From NCBI GenBank assembly GCA_032719365.1, contig CM064875.1, positions 15,797,816-15,861,815 of the forward strand: a stretch of DNA of 64,000 nt. Direction: 5' to 3'. Shown here in pieces: positions 1-11,581 of this stretch; position 1 is the stretch's first letter, and every line of letters starts with the position of its first letter. The stretch is from Prinsepia uniflora (taxonomy: Eukaryota; Streptophyta; Magnoliopsida; Rosales; Rosaceae). Both the position numbers and the translations under genes were made by a program. The notes under the pieces were generated by a model. It worked only from the letters and a program-made list of their open reading frames with translations, was not told the DNA's origin and made no database searches.

Positions 1-3
1 AAA

Positions 4-1082
4 TTGAACACTAAACTATCATATGCAAAGATAGATAAAAAATCTGTCCATTTCTTGTCCAGAATACAAGTGGATATTTGTAGACTCATCCAACCACCAT
101 GTGGACCATTTAAATATTTAATGGTTTTGGTTTGTGCATCGACGAGGTGGTCCCATGTGACCCTATTGTCCACAAGCAATGCTACGTTTGCTAAACTCTT
201 TGCCCAAATAATTAAATTAAGGGCCCACCATTCAGATTATCCTATAAAGTCCATCAGACTTGATAATGCCAGTGAGTTTACATCAAAATCTTTCGATGAT
301 TATTGTACGTCCCTTGGGATTGATGTTGAACATCCAGTTGCACATGTTCACACCCAGAATGGTCTCGCAGAAGCATTCATTAAAAGATTACAAATGATTG
401 CACGGACCTTGGTTATGCGCACCAAGCTCCCAATTTCCGTGTGGGCTATGCAATTTTGCATACAGCTATGTTGTTCTGATTGAGGCTCACTGCCACCCAA
501 CCCTATTCTGCGTTATAGTTGGTAACTGGGTACGAACCTGATGTTTCATACTTATGCATTTTTGGGTGTGCAGTCTACGTGCCAATTGCGCCGCCACAAC
601 GTACAAAAATGGGACCTCAACGCCGGAGGGGCATATATGTCAGCTATGAATCCCCCTACATTATACGCTATCTGGAGCCCTTGATAGACGATCTCTTTAC
701 CGCTCGATTTGCGGATTGTCACTTCGATGATACAGTCTTCCCGCCGTTAGAGGGACATAAGAACGTCAATGCTCCTGAAGAACGACGTGAATTGTCGTGG
801 AATGTCTACACTATGTCTCATCTTGATCCCCGAACCGTACAAAGTGAGAATGAAGTGCGGAGAATTCTAGATCTACAGAGTGTAGCTAATAATATGCCAG
901 ATGCTTTCTCTGATCTAACTAAAGTGACGAGACCACATATACCTGCTGCAAATATGCCTGCAAGGATAGACGTCCCCCAGGACGCGCCGTCCCAGATGAA
1001 CGGGTCATCCCAGATGGACGAAGTACACCCATGGCGGCTAACCAGTCATATGTCCCTGCCCAGAAGCGAGGTAGACCAATAG
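4..1082 (+). pseudogene. Copia integrase (catalytic core and C-terminal part), broken
   Basis: The first frame (4-483) holds the integrase core: VDICR with the first catalytic Asp, IRLDNASEF with the second, and NGLAEAF with the Glu, 35 residues apart as in the DD35E signature. It ends in a stop at 481-483. The rest continues in another frame from about 519, with the copia C-terminal stretch VTGYEPDVSYL, FGCAVYVPIAPP and FADCHFDDTVFPPL. At least one frameshift and one stop separate the two halves. No zinc-binding HHCC region is visible because the window starts inside the gene. The assignment to plant Ty1/copia rests on these motifs and on the RT and RNase H that follow. Confidence 0.9.
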
Positions 1083-1737
1083 GTTCGAAGGATTCTTATC
1101 CCCAGAAGAGGACAAATTTGGCACAATCGAATCTCTTGGATATCACTATATCATCTGATCCATCTCATGAAATAATTCCGGATTATAGGTCTGTCTTAGA
1201 AGAGACGACGTTGGGGGACGCCTCAATGTCCAAACCCACTCCCGAGAATAGAGAGATCTCGGTAAACTATGCATGCTTAAATGAGATATGGAATCGGAAT
1301 GATATTATCATCGATGATATATTTGTATTCGCAGTAGCTACTGAAATAATAACTAGTGATGATATCGAACCTCGCTCCATTGATGAATGCCAACATAGAA
1401 AAGATTGGCCAAAGTGGAAATAAGCAATCCAGGTCGAACTTGATTCCTTGACAAAAAGAAAGGTGTTTGGACATGTAACTCCCACACCTCCCCATGTTAA
1501 ACCTGTAGGCTTTAAATGGGTATTTGTAAGAAAGCGCAATGAGAAAAACGAGATTGTGAGATACAAAGCTCATCTAGTGGCGCAAGGATTTTCTCAACGC
1601 CCTTGAATTGATTACGAGGAGACGTATTCCCCCATAATGGACATTATAACGTTCCGCTACCTTATCAGTTTGGTAGTTTCTGAAAAACTGAGTATGCAGC
1701 TTTTAGATGTGGTCACAGCTTATCTCTATGGGGATCT

Positions 1738-1775
<38 letters not shown>

Positions 1776-2413
1776 GTTCCTGAAGGACTTAAAATATCTT
1801 ATGCAAATGGTTCCAGACCACGGAATACACTCTCCATTTGTTTGAGGCGTTACTTTATGGATTGAAAAAATTCGAACGGATGTCGTATAACAGTCTAAGT
1901 GAATAATTGATCAGACTGGGATATGTGAATAACGAATTATGCCCATGCGTGTTTATTCAGAAAACAAGTTCCAGGTTCGCTATAGTGGCAATTTATGTCA
2001 ACGACATGAATCTGATTGGTACTCTTGAAGAGATCCAAGAAACCGCTAAGCACCTGATGTTAGAATTTGAAATGAAAGATCTTGGGAGAACACACTTCTG
2101 TCTCGGCCTGGAGCTCGAGCACCTTGCAGATGGAATTTTGGTCCGTCAATCGAATTACATCCAAAAGATGTTGAGACGCTTTAATGAGGATAAAGCGAAA
2201 CTTTCAAACACGCCCATGATTGTCCGCAGTCTATATCCTAAGAAGGACCCGTTTCGTCCAGCAGATGATAATGAAGATATATTGACACCAGAAATGCAAT
2301 ATCTAAGTGCAATAGGCACATTATTGTACTTGGCTCAATGCACTAGACCAGAAATTTCATTTACTGTGAACTTGCTAGCTAAATTTAGCTCTGCGTCAAC
2401 ATGCCGCCACTAG
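1083..2413 (+). pseudogene. Copia linker and reverse transcriptase, broken
   Basis: A linker rich in RGRPIGSKDS-like sequence (about 1060-1420) leads into RT. Recognisable RT blocks are GFKWVFVRKRN (about 1510), SMQLLDVVTAYLYGDLD (about 1690) and the active-site box read as YVNDMN (about 1996), followed by GLELEHLADGILVRQSNYI. The usual copia box is YVDD, so the first Asp has become Asn and the enzyme would be inactive even if the frame were open. Stops occur at about 1421 and 1604, and a run of TA repeats at 1741-1771 interrupts the codons before MKVPEGL. The conserved tail (CTRPEISFTVNLLAKFSS) ends at a stop near 2411. Confidence 0.9.
1741..1771 (+). repeat. (TA)n microsatellite inside the RT reading frame
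   Basis: About 15 TA dinucleotides lie between the codons for YGDLD and MKVPEGL of the copia RT. The parent sequence at this point (GATCTAGATATATATATG-like) was already TA-rich, so slippage after the element died is the simplest origin. Confidence 0.95.
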
Positions 2414-2884
2414 AATGGCATAAAAGACATCTTCTGATACCTTAGAGGTACAATGGATATGGGCTTGTTCTATCCCTATGCATCGAGAAATGAATTAAAC
2501 CCCCTTGGTCCTCAGAATGATGCACGCCTCGTTGGGTATGCTGATGCAGGTTACCTATCAGACCCACACAAGGCACGTTCTCAATCCGGTTATTTCTTTA
2601 CCATTGGAAACACAGCAATATCTTGGAGGTCTACGAAACAGACCCTTATTGCTACGTGTTCGAATCATGCAGAGATTCTAGCCCTACACGAAGCAGTTCG
2701 TGAATGCATATGGCTAAGAGCCATTACTGGGCATATTCAAAGTACTTGTGGACTGAATTCCACCCCTAATGAACTGACAGTTATCTACGAAGATAATGCT
2801 GCATGCATAGAGCAGATGAAGACCGGTTTCATTAAGGGAGACAACACCAAACATATTGCACCGAAGTTCTTCTTTAACTAACAA
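2414..2884 (+). pseudogene. Copia RNase H domain
   Basis: The frame from 2453 reads GYADAGYLSDPHKARSQSGY, then SWRSTKQTLIATCSNHAEILALHEA and EDNAACIEQM. These are the copia RNase H blocks holding the catalytic acidic residues (Asp in GYADAGY, Glu in AEILAL, Asp in EDNAA). The usual TKHI(A/D)PKFF motif follows (TKHIAPKFFFN) before a stop at 2879-2881. It follows the RT by one frame break near 2411. The domain itself has no internal stop in this frame but is not translatable as part of a polyprotein. Confidence 0.9.
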
Positions 2885-3132
2885 CAGCAAGAACATCAGA
2901 AGATTGAGATCAAGCCAATACGATCTCAAGATCATCATACAGACTTGTTCACCAAGTCATTACCAAAAGCCACATTCCAGCAGTATGTGCGAGGTATTGT
3001 TTTACGTAAACTGGCTGATCTATCTAATCTGTAGCTTTCAGGGGGAGTCAAGATCAGGGGGAGTATCCTGAAGTATACCATGTATCCGAAAGTATACTGA
3101 GTATCCTGAAGTATACTCACATTATCATCAAG

Positions 3133-3515
3133 TACTCTTTTGCCCTACGACCAGGGTTATTTTATCACATTGGGTTTTGTTACCTGGCTAGGTTTTAATG
3201 AGGCACATTTTGGTATGATCACCCCGCTAACAATATATTCTGAAGATGTCATGATTTGACTCATATGCATTTGCTCATCTTTTCCCTTCGACCACATGTT
3301 TTTTCCACTGGGTTTACCGGGCAAGGTTTTGGTGAAGCAACACTAATGCATTTTATCTCAAAGGCGAACTATCTACCCGTATTCCAGCAAAGGCGACATC
3401 AACTACCTCAGAAGATTCCGATGTGATCATTTACATGCGCGCAGTACTTATTTTCCTTCGACCAAGGTTATTTTTGTCCAAGAGGGCTTTTGTCACCTGA
3501 AAAGATTTTAACGAG
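3133..3515 (+). repeat. Three diverged copies of the copia pre-LTR motif
   Basis: A block of about 65 bp recurs at roughly 3138-3206, 3283-3345 and 3452-3515. Each reads CCTACGACC or CCTTCGACC, then a T-rich stretch with (A/T)TGGGTTTT or a variant, then GG(C/T)AAGGTTTT or similar and GAGGCA or a close variant. A single block of this kind is common just before the 3' LTR of plant copia elements. Here there are three, spaced about 145-170 bp apart. Confidence 0.75.
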
Positions 3516-3571
3516 GCAACACATAAGAGCGTAGCCCAGTGACACCATTACATGAAATATCCAAGGGGGAG

Positions 3572-3745
3572 TGTTGTAAATAATATAAGGTGTGTGTCTA
3601 TTTATGTAAAGGGGTACGAGGGGTAGATAGGTAATTGTACATATATTAACCCTTTCTTTATATAAAGGGGTTAATTACCTTTGTAAACTTTCTTCTCTCT
3701 GCCCCTCCATATTCTCTTTGCAATCCTTCTACCTAATTTCCTTCA
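3572..3745 (+). mobile_element. Short 3' LTR of the copia element
   Basis: Starts with TGTTGTAAATAATA directly after the purine tract AAGGGGGAG and includes a TATA-like TTTATATAAAGG near 3660. The end is placed at TTCA (3745) where LTR B sequence seems to resume. The right edge is uncertain because the second LTR copy lies outside the window. Confidence 0.65.
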
Positions 3746-4138
3746 CGATAGATTTTTAATTTTTAATTTTTAATGACCGTAATGGGTTATGTTAAGGTAT
3801 ATGCATAATTATCATTTTGACCAGTGGGCGTTGACCCGTGCGTAGGGGTGCATGGAAGTGATTTTCGAGGCGAGACTGACACCATTTTCAAGGTTTTGAC
3901 GTTTCGAATCTAATGGTGGTGGTTTCGTGTCGATTCGAGATCGTTAAATAGGTCAAATCGAGGTTTTATGCCTCGGGAAGCGTGTTCGGGATTCTTTTTC
4001 GAGTCGGTTTTGTTCTAGGGCTTGATGTTAGACCTAGTAGGGTCAATTAGTGACCTTTGGATGTATTTGGACAGGCCCGAAGACTATGTTTAGCTTGAGG
4101 ACAGGTTTAGGCTATTTGTAGCGCAATAAGGACTGACT

Positions 4139-4975
4139 GTGAGTGGACCGCTTGTTTTATACTAAAATGCATGCATAATTGTTTTACTTGTTTTCTCAAT
4201 GCTTTAAGATAAATGCTTTGAAACTATGGAATTTACATACTCGAATCATTGGTCTTGGATTTGCGTGAAAACGAGATTTTCGGGCTGAGACCCATTTAGT
4301 TGACCGATTGATTCAGGTTTTGGGGTCATCGGAGTGTTGAAAGAATGATTGATTCAAATGAATTGACCGGTGATCCGGTATGAGCAAATTTCGAGTAACG
4401 ACTTTTAAGAAAGAGATTCTGGATGCGGATTTGGGAAGTTTCAGGCTTAGTCTCAGTTTTAAACAGTGATTGTCTGGACTTCATGAAAAATGGATTTCAA
4501 ATATAATATTATTGCATTGTATGTTTCACATTTAGACATATATATATATATATATATACCCTCCTGTATGTGCGGTTAGTCTCCTCCAGACGTCGATGAT
4601 CCTGGAGTTGTCACGATCCACTACCTGGGATGGGTGACTCCGAGGAGGAGCTTAGGCTCAAGAGTGTGAGTATGAGATTGTCTCGGATATGGTAGGGTCC
4701 GAGGTAGGTCCACCTCAGACATCGTAGATCCTGAGGGTAGACTCGAAGATGAGACCTCGAGTAGTACGCGTACTGTAGAGAAATCGTGACGGATATTGGT
4801 TAGACATCTAGGATGTCTAGGATGGGCTATATATATGTATTACTATGTTTCACTGACGTTTGCGTCCAGATGTATTTGTGTATGAATATATGGATATGTA
4901 TAGATTTATATGTATGATTTGACTGTGCTTATACGTTTATCTTAAATGCATGCATGTTTCTAAAACGGATGGCCA

Positions 4976-5013
<38 letters not shown>

Positions 5014-5082
5014 TTCGAAATGTGTTTATAACTGATTTATTTTTGGTCCACTCACACTTTGACTGTTTTCATGACCCTCCAG
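4139..5082 (+). other. Intron-like segment of LTR B
   Basis: Starts with GTGAGTGGACC, a perfect 5' splice-site motif, and ends with a pyrimidine-rich acceptor CCCTCCAG. The complement of the first 11 bases lies at 5045-5055 and contains CTCAC, a plant branch-site-like motif, 28 nt before the acceptor. The spacer holds two TA microsatellites (about 4540-4557 and 4978-5010). Splicing is inferred from motifs only. Confidence 0.45.
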
Positions 5083-5292
5083 ATGGTGATACAGAGCAGG
5101 GGACCGACTCCTAGGCTAACGCATAAATAGTACTGTTGCGTATTGTTTACCTACGGGGTAGGTGTCTGTAATTATTTATTAGTACGAACATAATGTTCTT
5201 GTCCCTTATCTGATAATACTGTTGTATTAAACACCGGTGTGTATTTTGGAACCCTAGTAAAGGTATTTGTGTTATTATAACCCCAGTAAGGG

Positions 5293-8078
5293 TGACAGGA
5301 CCCATCCCAATCCCCCCGGGATTAACGAGGGATGACCCTGCTCCCGTCTGACACGAAGTGTCAGACAAGGGATATTTCCGACCTTTGCCCTCCCGGGCTA
5401 TCAGAGTACGCCAGGATCCGGAGGAGGCATGTGATATCTCGGTCTCTGCTACAGTCCACATCCGATGTCAACCTGAAGGGCAGTCAAAACATTAAAAACT
5501 GTGAGTGGACAAAACAAAAAGTTTATAAAAACATTTAATAAGGAAGACATTTGTACCCTCCACTAAAAAGCATGCATGCATTCGAAAACCATTTATCCAA
5601 AACAAACCATATGTGGGACGAAGCCCAAAGCAGATATAAACTAAGGTCGAAAGGACCACAATGAAAACGACCATACGGGCCACTGCCCAAATCCATAAGG
5701 GACTCGGCCCCAAACCATAAAGAAACCAAGTACACGAGCTACTGCTCAAACCCTGTGCACACCTGTACACACCACATATCATATAACATATATCCATCAC
5801 ATACATATATATAAGTCACACAACCAATCCTGTCACGGTATCCAAAACTACGCGCGCGCTACCCGGGTCTCAATCCGAGTCTTCTCAAAGTCAAGATCAA
5901 TGTCCGTAGACCACTGACCCTACCCGAGGTAATAGTAATCATAGCCTTCCTGAGAGTAAGGAACCCAACTGGGGGGTGACTCCACTCTGTCGGTGCTCCG
6001 TGACTACTCCGGGGTCCACCCAGGCCAACGACCCTCCCCGGAGGAGATAGTAGAACATGTAAAGGAAGGTAGACGAACATATATATACATAACATAAACA
6101 TTCATGACCGGTTCCCCTGAACCGTCATGAATCCATAATACCCATAATCAGGTAACATGCCGGTTCCCATAAACCGTCATGTACCGTAATAACCAACAAG
6201 GGTTCATGCCGGTTCCCATAAACCGTCATGAACCTGGGAATCCATTTAAGGTTCCCTGACCTGAAATCAAAACCGTAAAGTGACTGGGTCTCGTACCCGA
6301 ACATAGGACACCAACTGGGCACCGTGCCCGGAATCTGAGGTCATATGCCCGAGACAAAACCAAATGGGTCTCATACCCGAGTTTATCCTTTTGAAATCCA
6401 AATCTAGTTCATTTAAATCAATAAAGAAATACAGACCCGTATAAGCACCGTATAAGGCCGAAACCTCGAAATACGTGCTTATACGTAACCACATACAAAT
6501 GCACCCATGGCATCATCAAACAAGTAAATAAACATATAATAAACATTTATGCATGCACCAATTTAGAAAACAAGGTCCACTCACAGACCGTCCGAGCTGC
6601 CGCCTCGATTTGCGTGCCATTCGGCTCCCTGAGCCGATCACCATTACCGGGACTCCCAAACCTGTCCAAATTTTAATAGAAGGTTAATAACTACTTAATT
6701 AACCTCCCATCAAAGCCCCGTAATTTTCCCGAACTTTTAACTATTTTTAAGCCGACCCTAAACCTTCCGACACCCCGAAAACTATCGAAACGATGTCCGA
6801 TTGACGCGAGATCAGTCCCAAAATCTTCGTTACATCGAATAGAAGATTTCCCGTGTTGGACACTTTCCCAAATTACTGTTCACGCGCCCTCACGCGCCCC
6901 AAGAAGGTCGAAAATACTGTTCATCGGCTCCAACCTCCAGCAGACCGGTTTTACTGTTCATGGCCGGTTCACCTGGTTTGGCCGGTCCAACTGGACCGGC
7001 GTGACCGGTTCACAGCCCTAGACACCCCATTTGTCATCCTAGTTCTTCCTTTTCGATTCCTTTCTTCCTATTTTGATGTTTTCCATCCATTTCAATCCCT
7101 AAAACTACCTAAAAACACCTAAATCCTAAGGTTTGATTTTGAACCAAATGGTTCAAAATTCTCAAAATGCAGCCATGGCTTCACAGCAGTCCCTAGCTTC
7201 CTAAAACCTTCCTAACATGTCCCTAGCAACTCAATGGACTCATTAAAATCATTAGAAATGAACCATAACATCAAAAATGTAAAAATGGATCAAAAGGGCC
7301 TCACCGTGAACCTCACGGGTTCTTGTCCCTCTCGCCGCCGTGGATGGCGGTTCTGGCCGCCCAGCCACCTCCTCAGTCCCCTCTTCCATCCCTGGTTGCT
7401 TGAATGAAGGATGGATGGGTTTTGGGTTGCACAGATGGAAGGATGGTGGATGTGAGATCGGGTAGTTTTGTGTGTGTGTGTTTGAAATGAGGAAGAATGG
7501 AATGCACGGTGCATGAAGGAAAAGAGAGGGCATGTGGATGGGTGACACTTGTCACTCATCCATAGGGCAGGTATTAAATATCTGGGCCCCCACTAAGTCC
7601 AAAAGTTAACTCGTTTCGTAATTCGTGCAATAGTGCACTTGAACTTTCGTGAACCGTAACTTCGCCGTCAAACGTCCAAATTCGACGTGCCGCCTCTCTA
7701 CGGATTCGTATCGTCCGTATCTACATAACGGTCTTCGGCCCTCGGCCATCGGACCTCCCGGTCAAAAAGTCAACATTTGACCCCATTTAACCTAAATTAC
7801 CAAAATGCCCCTAAACTTCCGAACGTCATAACTTCTTCCTCGAACGTCGGAATTGAACGTGCCACCTGTCTATGAACTCGTGACGTCACGAACTACGTCA
7901 CGGTCATCGGTCAAAGTCCATTTGACCACCCGATTGAAAAGTCAACATTTTGCCACCATCAGGGGCAAAACGGTCATTTCGCACCGTTCGTCCGATTTCG
8001 CTCTACTAATCACGGATTAGCCTCACTAATCGTGATTAGTCACTAATCTAATCTAGGAATTTGGGACGGGTCGTTACA
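5293..8078 (-). mobile_element. 3' LTR (C) of the complete element
   Basis: On the minus strand it starts TGTAACGACCCGTCCC (8078 downward) and ends GATGGGTCCTGTCA (5293). It pairs with the identical-length LTR at 11582-14367. In element orientation it contains two related U3 modules, a hairpin near 7545, an exon-like block (6661 to 6585), the intron-like segment (6584 to 5473) and the terminal GACGGGAGCAGG block. Confidence 0.95.
5473..6584 (-). other. Intron-like segment of LTR C
   Basis: On the minus strand it starts GTGAGTGGACC (6584-6574) and ends CCCTTCAG (to 5473), with the complement GTCCACTCAC at 5510-5501, its CTCAC adenine 29 nt before the acceptor G. Between them are repeated short hairpins such as CGGTT...AACCG, GGGT...ACCC and GGGC...GCCC (6100-6380). 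Confidence 0.45.
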
Positions 8079-8079
8079 A

Positions 8080-8147
8080 CCTTCCCTCCTTAATTAATTT
8101 CGTCCTCGAAATTCCAACCGACCTAATCTAACCGTTCTTCCCTCCTT
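8080..8147 (-). other. Polypurine tract, present twice
   Basis: On the minus strand the 3' LTR is preceded by AATTAAGGAGGGAAGG (8095-8080), itself preceded by GAGGACGAAATT. A near copy, with AAGAACGAAACTAATTAAGG and then AGGGAAG, lies about 56 bp upstream (to 8137). The copy next to the LTR is the likely plus-strand primer. Confidence 0.85.
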
Positions 8148-11100
8148 AATTAGTTTCGTTCTTGAAACTCCACTATCCTGATTCCACAACCACCTCGTGG
8201 AAAGTAGAATCGACCGCAAAACACGTGTACCCTAGTACACCCACTAGTCAACATAAACCTCGTTTGTAACTAGACGTACCACCAACGCTCTCGTCGTATC
8301 GACTACATTCGACCACGTCGAATGACAGAAGTCGTACGCTCTGAACTGATCCCACTTGTCAGATCTACCGTTTCGCTGACACAACTAACTAGACGGTTCC
8401 TTGCTCAACCACTAACTATCCTGACGTCTGCTCCCACTGGGAGTCATCAGACCTCACACCATGATCCACGCTGACACCTCCTACAAACTGTCACCACTTG
8501 ACAGTCGTCAGTCGCAAACTGATATGACACACACTCGTGGTTACACTAACCACAAGCATTTCACTCGACCTGTGTGCAACTAGACCCATTAGAAATACCA
8601 TGACCCAATGCACAGTATCCAATGCCTAGTTCACGACCTCGACTAATCCAGTGGTATCGGATCCAATCCGACTACCAACACGCTCACCAACGTACTACAG
8701 GTATAACCTATATACCGTCATTAGGCACCACAAGTATGCCCAGTATTGTACCTCGAACAACGTACAAGGTACATACATCTACACATCAATCAGCCTACAC
8801 CCATATAGGTTGTAGCCGATCACGTTTCTACTATGGAGTCCATTTGTCCAATCCAGTACTAGACAAATTGAAACTCCGACCCATTATCTATTTCCAAATC
8901 CGAATCCGAATCCGTAATTTCGTAAGAAATCCCGAATCCAAACCCAGAAATCATATCCATAATCATGTCCAAATTCAAATCCGAAATCATCATTCCGTAA
9001 ACTAGTATTAGGAATAACCATTCCGAACCCAAATCCATAAAAGAAAATCTATAGTCAAGCTCTAGAATCAAATCCTGAATCGTCACCCAGAATCCGATTC
9101 CAAAACCCAAATACAGAAATCCTCTTTCAAGTTCCAAAATCAAATCCTGAATCGTCATCCAGAAATCTGATTCCAAAACCTGAAATATCGTTCTCGTCTA
9201 CCGAGACGCACCATATCCGAACCTATCGGATACCTGTTCGACCGATTACCACAACACAATCGATTGACCTCATAGGGAAGCCAATCACAACGTCACACAC
9301 AACACCAAGTCTGACAAAACCCGACTTCGTCAGACACCTACTCCTCGGACAACTACTCCTCGGACAACTACTCAGGTGAGTAATAAGCCATATGGGATTT
9401 ACCTCGAAAAGAAGTTCAGTCCCATCATCCTCAACTCCAACATCCAGGTAAGAGTGATAAACTCTCCACCTATCTGGATCATCCAAATCACGATCCAGAT
9501 CCAACACTACGTCAACCGACCATAGACGTCACGATCCCCGATCGTCACGACGTCCAAAGTCCTCAACCATTTCCCACATCTAAATAGATTAGTCAACGAC
9601 AAGACACGCCAAGACCGTGGGTTCTCACTGATTTTCTCGTATCGATCCTTGTCATTCCACCGAGGAAAATCAAAGATGATACAAGACTATGACATCAAAA
9701 TTCATCCTATGTGAATACAACCAAACTCGCTGCATTCACCACGTCACGTAAACCAACCTCGTCTGCCACCAAGCAGGAAATGAGAAATCTCAGTCACCTA
9801 ACTTCGATATCCTCATCTCCTCCTGATGATTCAGAACAGATCCCGGGTCCACCAACCAATACACGATCAATGTACTAGTGGCAACCAACAACATCTATAT
9901 CATCAACGTCATCTACCATCATCATCATGGTAGAACCCGAGAAGTCACCCAAACGACTTCGACATACCTAATACCAATGCGGAAAACCCGCATTCCTCTC
10001 GTCACCTCAATCGCAACCTCTCGCGATTTCGAAGTTCCAACCAGATTGGAAACAACATACCCGGACATCAACCACGTGTCCCCGTTAGACTGGTTATGGA
10101 CACATGCCCATTTACGACCGTATATGTACATCCAAAAGGATGTCAATTCATCCTAATCTGATGTACCACTCGACTGAAAAGTCACAACAGCCCCCTGCTG
10201 TGATCTGCAGTCAAATCTCTGCAAACCACCATATCTAACCAATTCTGACCAACTCCGGCCAACACTGACCAACTGGTCGCTAGTCCCCCATGACCGTACT
10301 CGATCCTCACGTCTCAACTACCGTTGGATCCTATCCAGTCCGTCACTATCCGTGATTCACTCCCGAACCACAGATACCAATCATAAGTCCATCACGCCGG
10401 AGTCACATCCCGACGCGTAACTCACCGTCCTCACAATCACCGGCACCAGCACCAGCACTAGTACCAGTACACCAACGCATTATCACCTGCACTGGTATCA
10501 ACACACAGGCGTCCACACTAGTAGCAGCACACTAACACCAGTATCAGTATCAGCACACCGTGTGCAAACTGACAATCCTGGATCTCCGCTCATACCAAGC
10601 GACGATCGCGTACCTCTGCTCGTATAGGAGAAACGCTGCCTCCCTCGTACCCGACAACTCAGGGTACAGTTACCCTGACAGCTCATGCGAGAAAAGGAAA
10701 ACGTTCCCCAAACGTCCCCGATTCCCAACAATCGTAACTACAACCACTCTCGGTAGTAGTGCCTGCCCCGCACTCGTGCAGACCTAACTACCAGACATCG
10801 CTATATCCAGACTCCGTATCCAACGGAATCAATCGCCCGTACCAACTACTCTGTATCCCACTCAGGGATTCCATCGACAAGTACCAACCTTGATAACTTG
10901 TCCAACCAAACTCTAACCAGTCGCAACTCGACTAACCCAATGTCCTCTACCAGGTCACCAATGACCTTAGTTGCACCAAACGACAACTAAAGTACCATGA
11001 CAACCAACTATGTTTAACCGATAAGTAGAACCTCGACTGCGAAGTGCAGCCCCCACACAAGCTGACATGACTAGACCGACTAACGAATCCAAATCCGAAT

Positions 11101-11566
11101 AGTCGTCAAAGTCACACCACTCGCCAACTCCCATTTCCGAACCATACCCACCAAGGTAGGGTTCCACAATCACAACTAGGGTCACTCTGAACCCAACTGC
11201 ATATGGCAGTAAAATCCATTTAACTCAACATAATCCGACCATCTAATGGTCACAACATCGAATCAGTCGTCGGAACCGATCCTACGACATCGTGAAGACG
11301 ATCCCAACTAACCGTCTCACGATCACACTCCAGAATACGAACACTTTAATCCTTCCGTAGGGTCCCACACTGTCAACCTTGACAGAACTATGGCAACCCC
11401 GGCATCAAATGCCGAACCAAGACATTTCACGAGTCAATCCTACGAACTATCGTACCGGCACCCCGTCAATCAGGTTGACCACGGACTGCAGCCCATTGAG
11501 ATATCACATCCTCGACCTGCGTACATACTCCAAGAGCTACGCGGTTGCTCGAATAGAGACAACCCC

Positions 11567-11578
11567 GCTCTGATACCA
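11567..11578 (-). other. Primer binding site for tRNA-iMet
   Basis: TGGTATCAGAGC on the minus strand, three bases inside the 5' LTR end. It is the standard plant PBS complementary to the 3' end of initiator tRNA-Met and fixes the orientation of the element. Confidence 0.95.
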
Positions 11579-11581
11579 CGT

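Larger units (their letters stand above)
1..3745 (+). mobile_element. Ty1/copia retrotransposon, 3' two thirds, decayed
   Basis: The segment reads in copia order: integrase, reverse transcriptase, RNase H, then a non-coding tail and a short 3' LTR. Gag, protease and the 5' LTR would lie left of the window. The frame is broken by several stops and shifts (for example at 481-483, around 1421 and near 2411) and by a TA microsatellite inside the RT, so the copy is dead. A purine-rich PPT (AAGGGGGAG, 3563-3571) sits directly before the LTR start TGTTGTAAATA. Sequence right of the LTR matches the 3' half of a gypsy-type LTR (B), so this copia probably inserted into B; the matching left target duplication is outside the window. 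Confidence 0.9.
8079..11581 (-). other. Internal region of the complete element, no intact coding sequence
   Basis: No gag, protease, RT, RNase H or integrase domain can be read. Visible structure: degenerate AATCCG-rich sequence (about 8890-9000), a 74-bp direct duplication (about 9065-9185), a duplicated 15-mer near 9347-9380, and ACCAGC/CAGTAC-rich degenerate minisatellite (10440-10560). In element orientation the stretch about 10720-10580 resembles the gag-like stretch at 41640-41870 (shared GAACGTTT and ACGAGGGAGG words). Confidence 0.8.

Noticed and set aside
5492..5806. 104-residue minus-strand frame and others repeated at +6289 bp
   Set aside because: They recur only because the two LTRs are near identical; composition and lack of domains mark them as chance frames.
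8890..9000. Interstitial telomere-like repeat
   Set aside because: The words are AATCCG/AAATCC variants, not TTTAGGG, and strongly degenerate.
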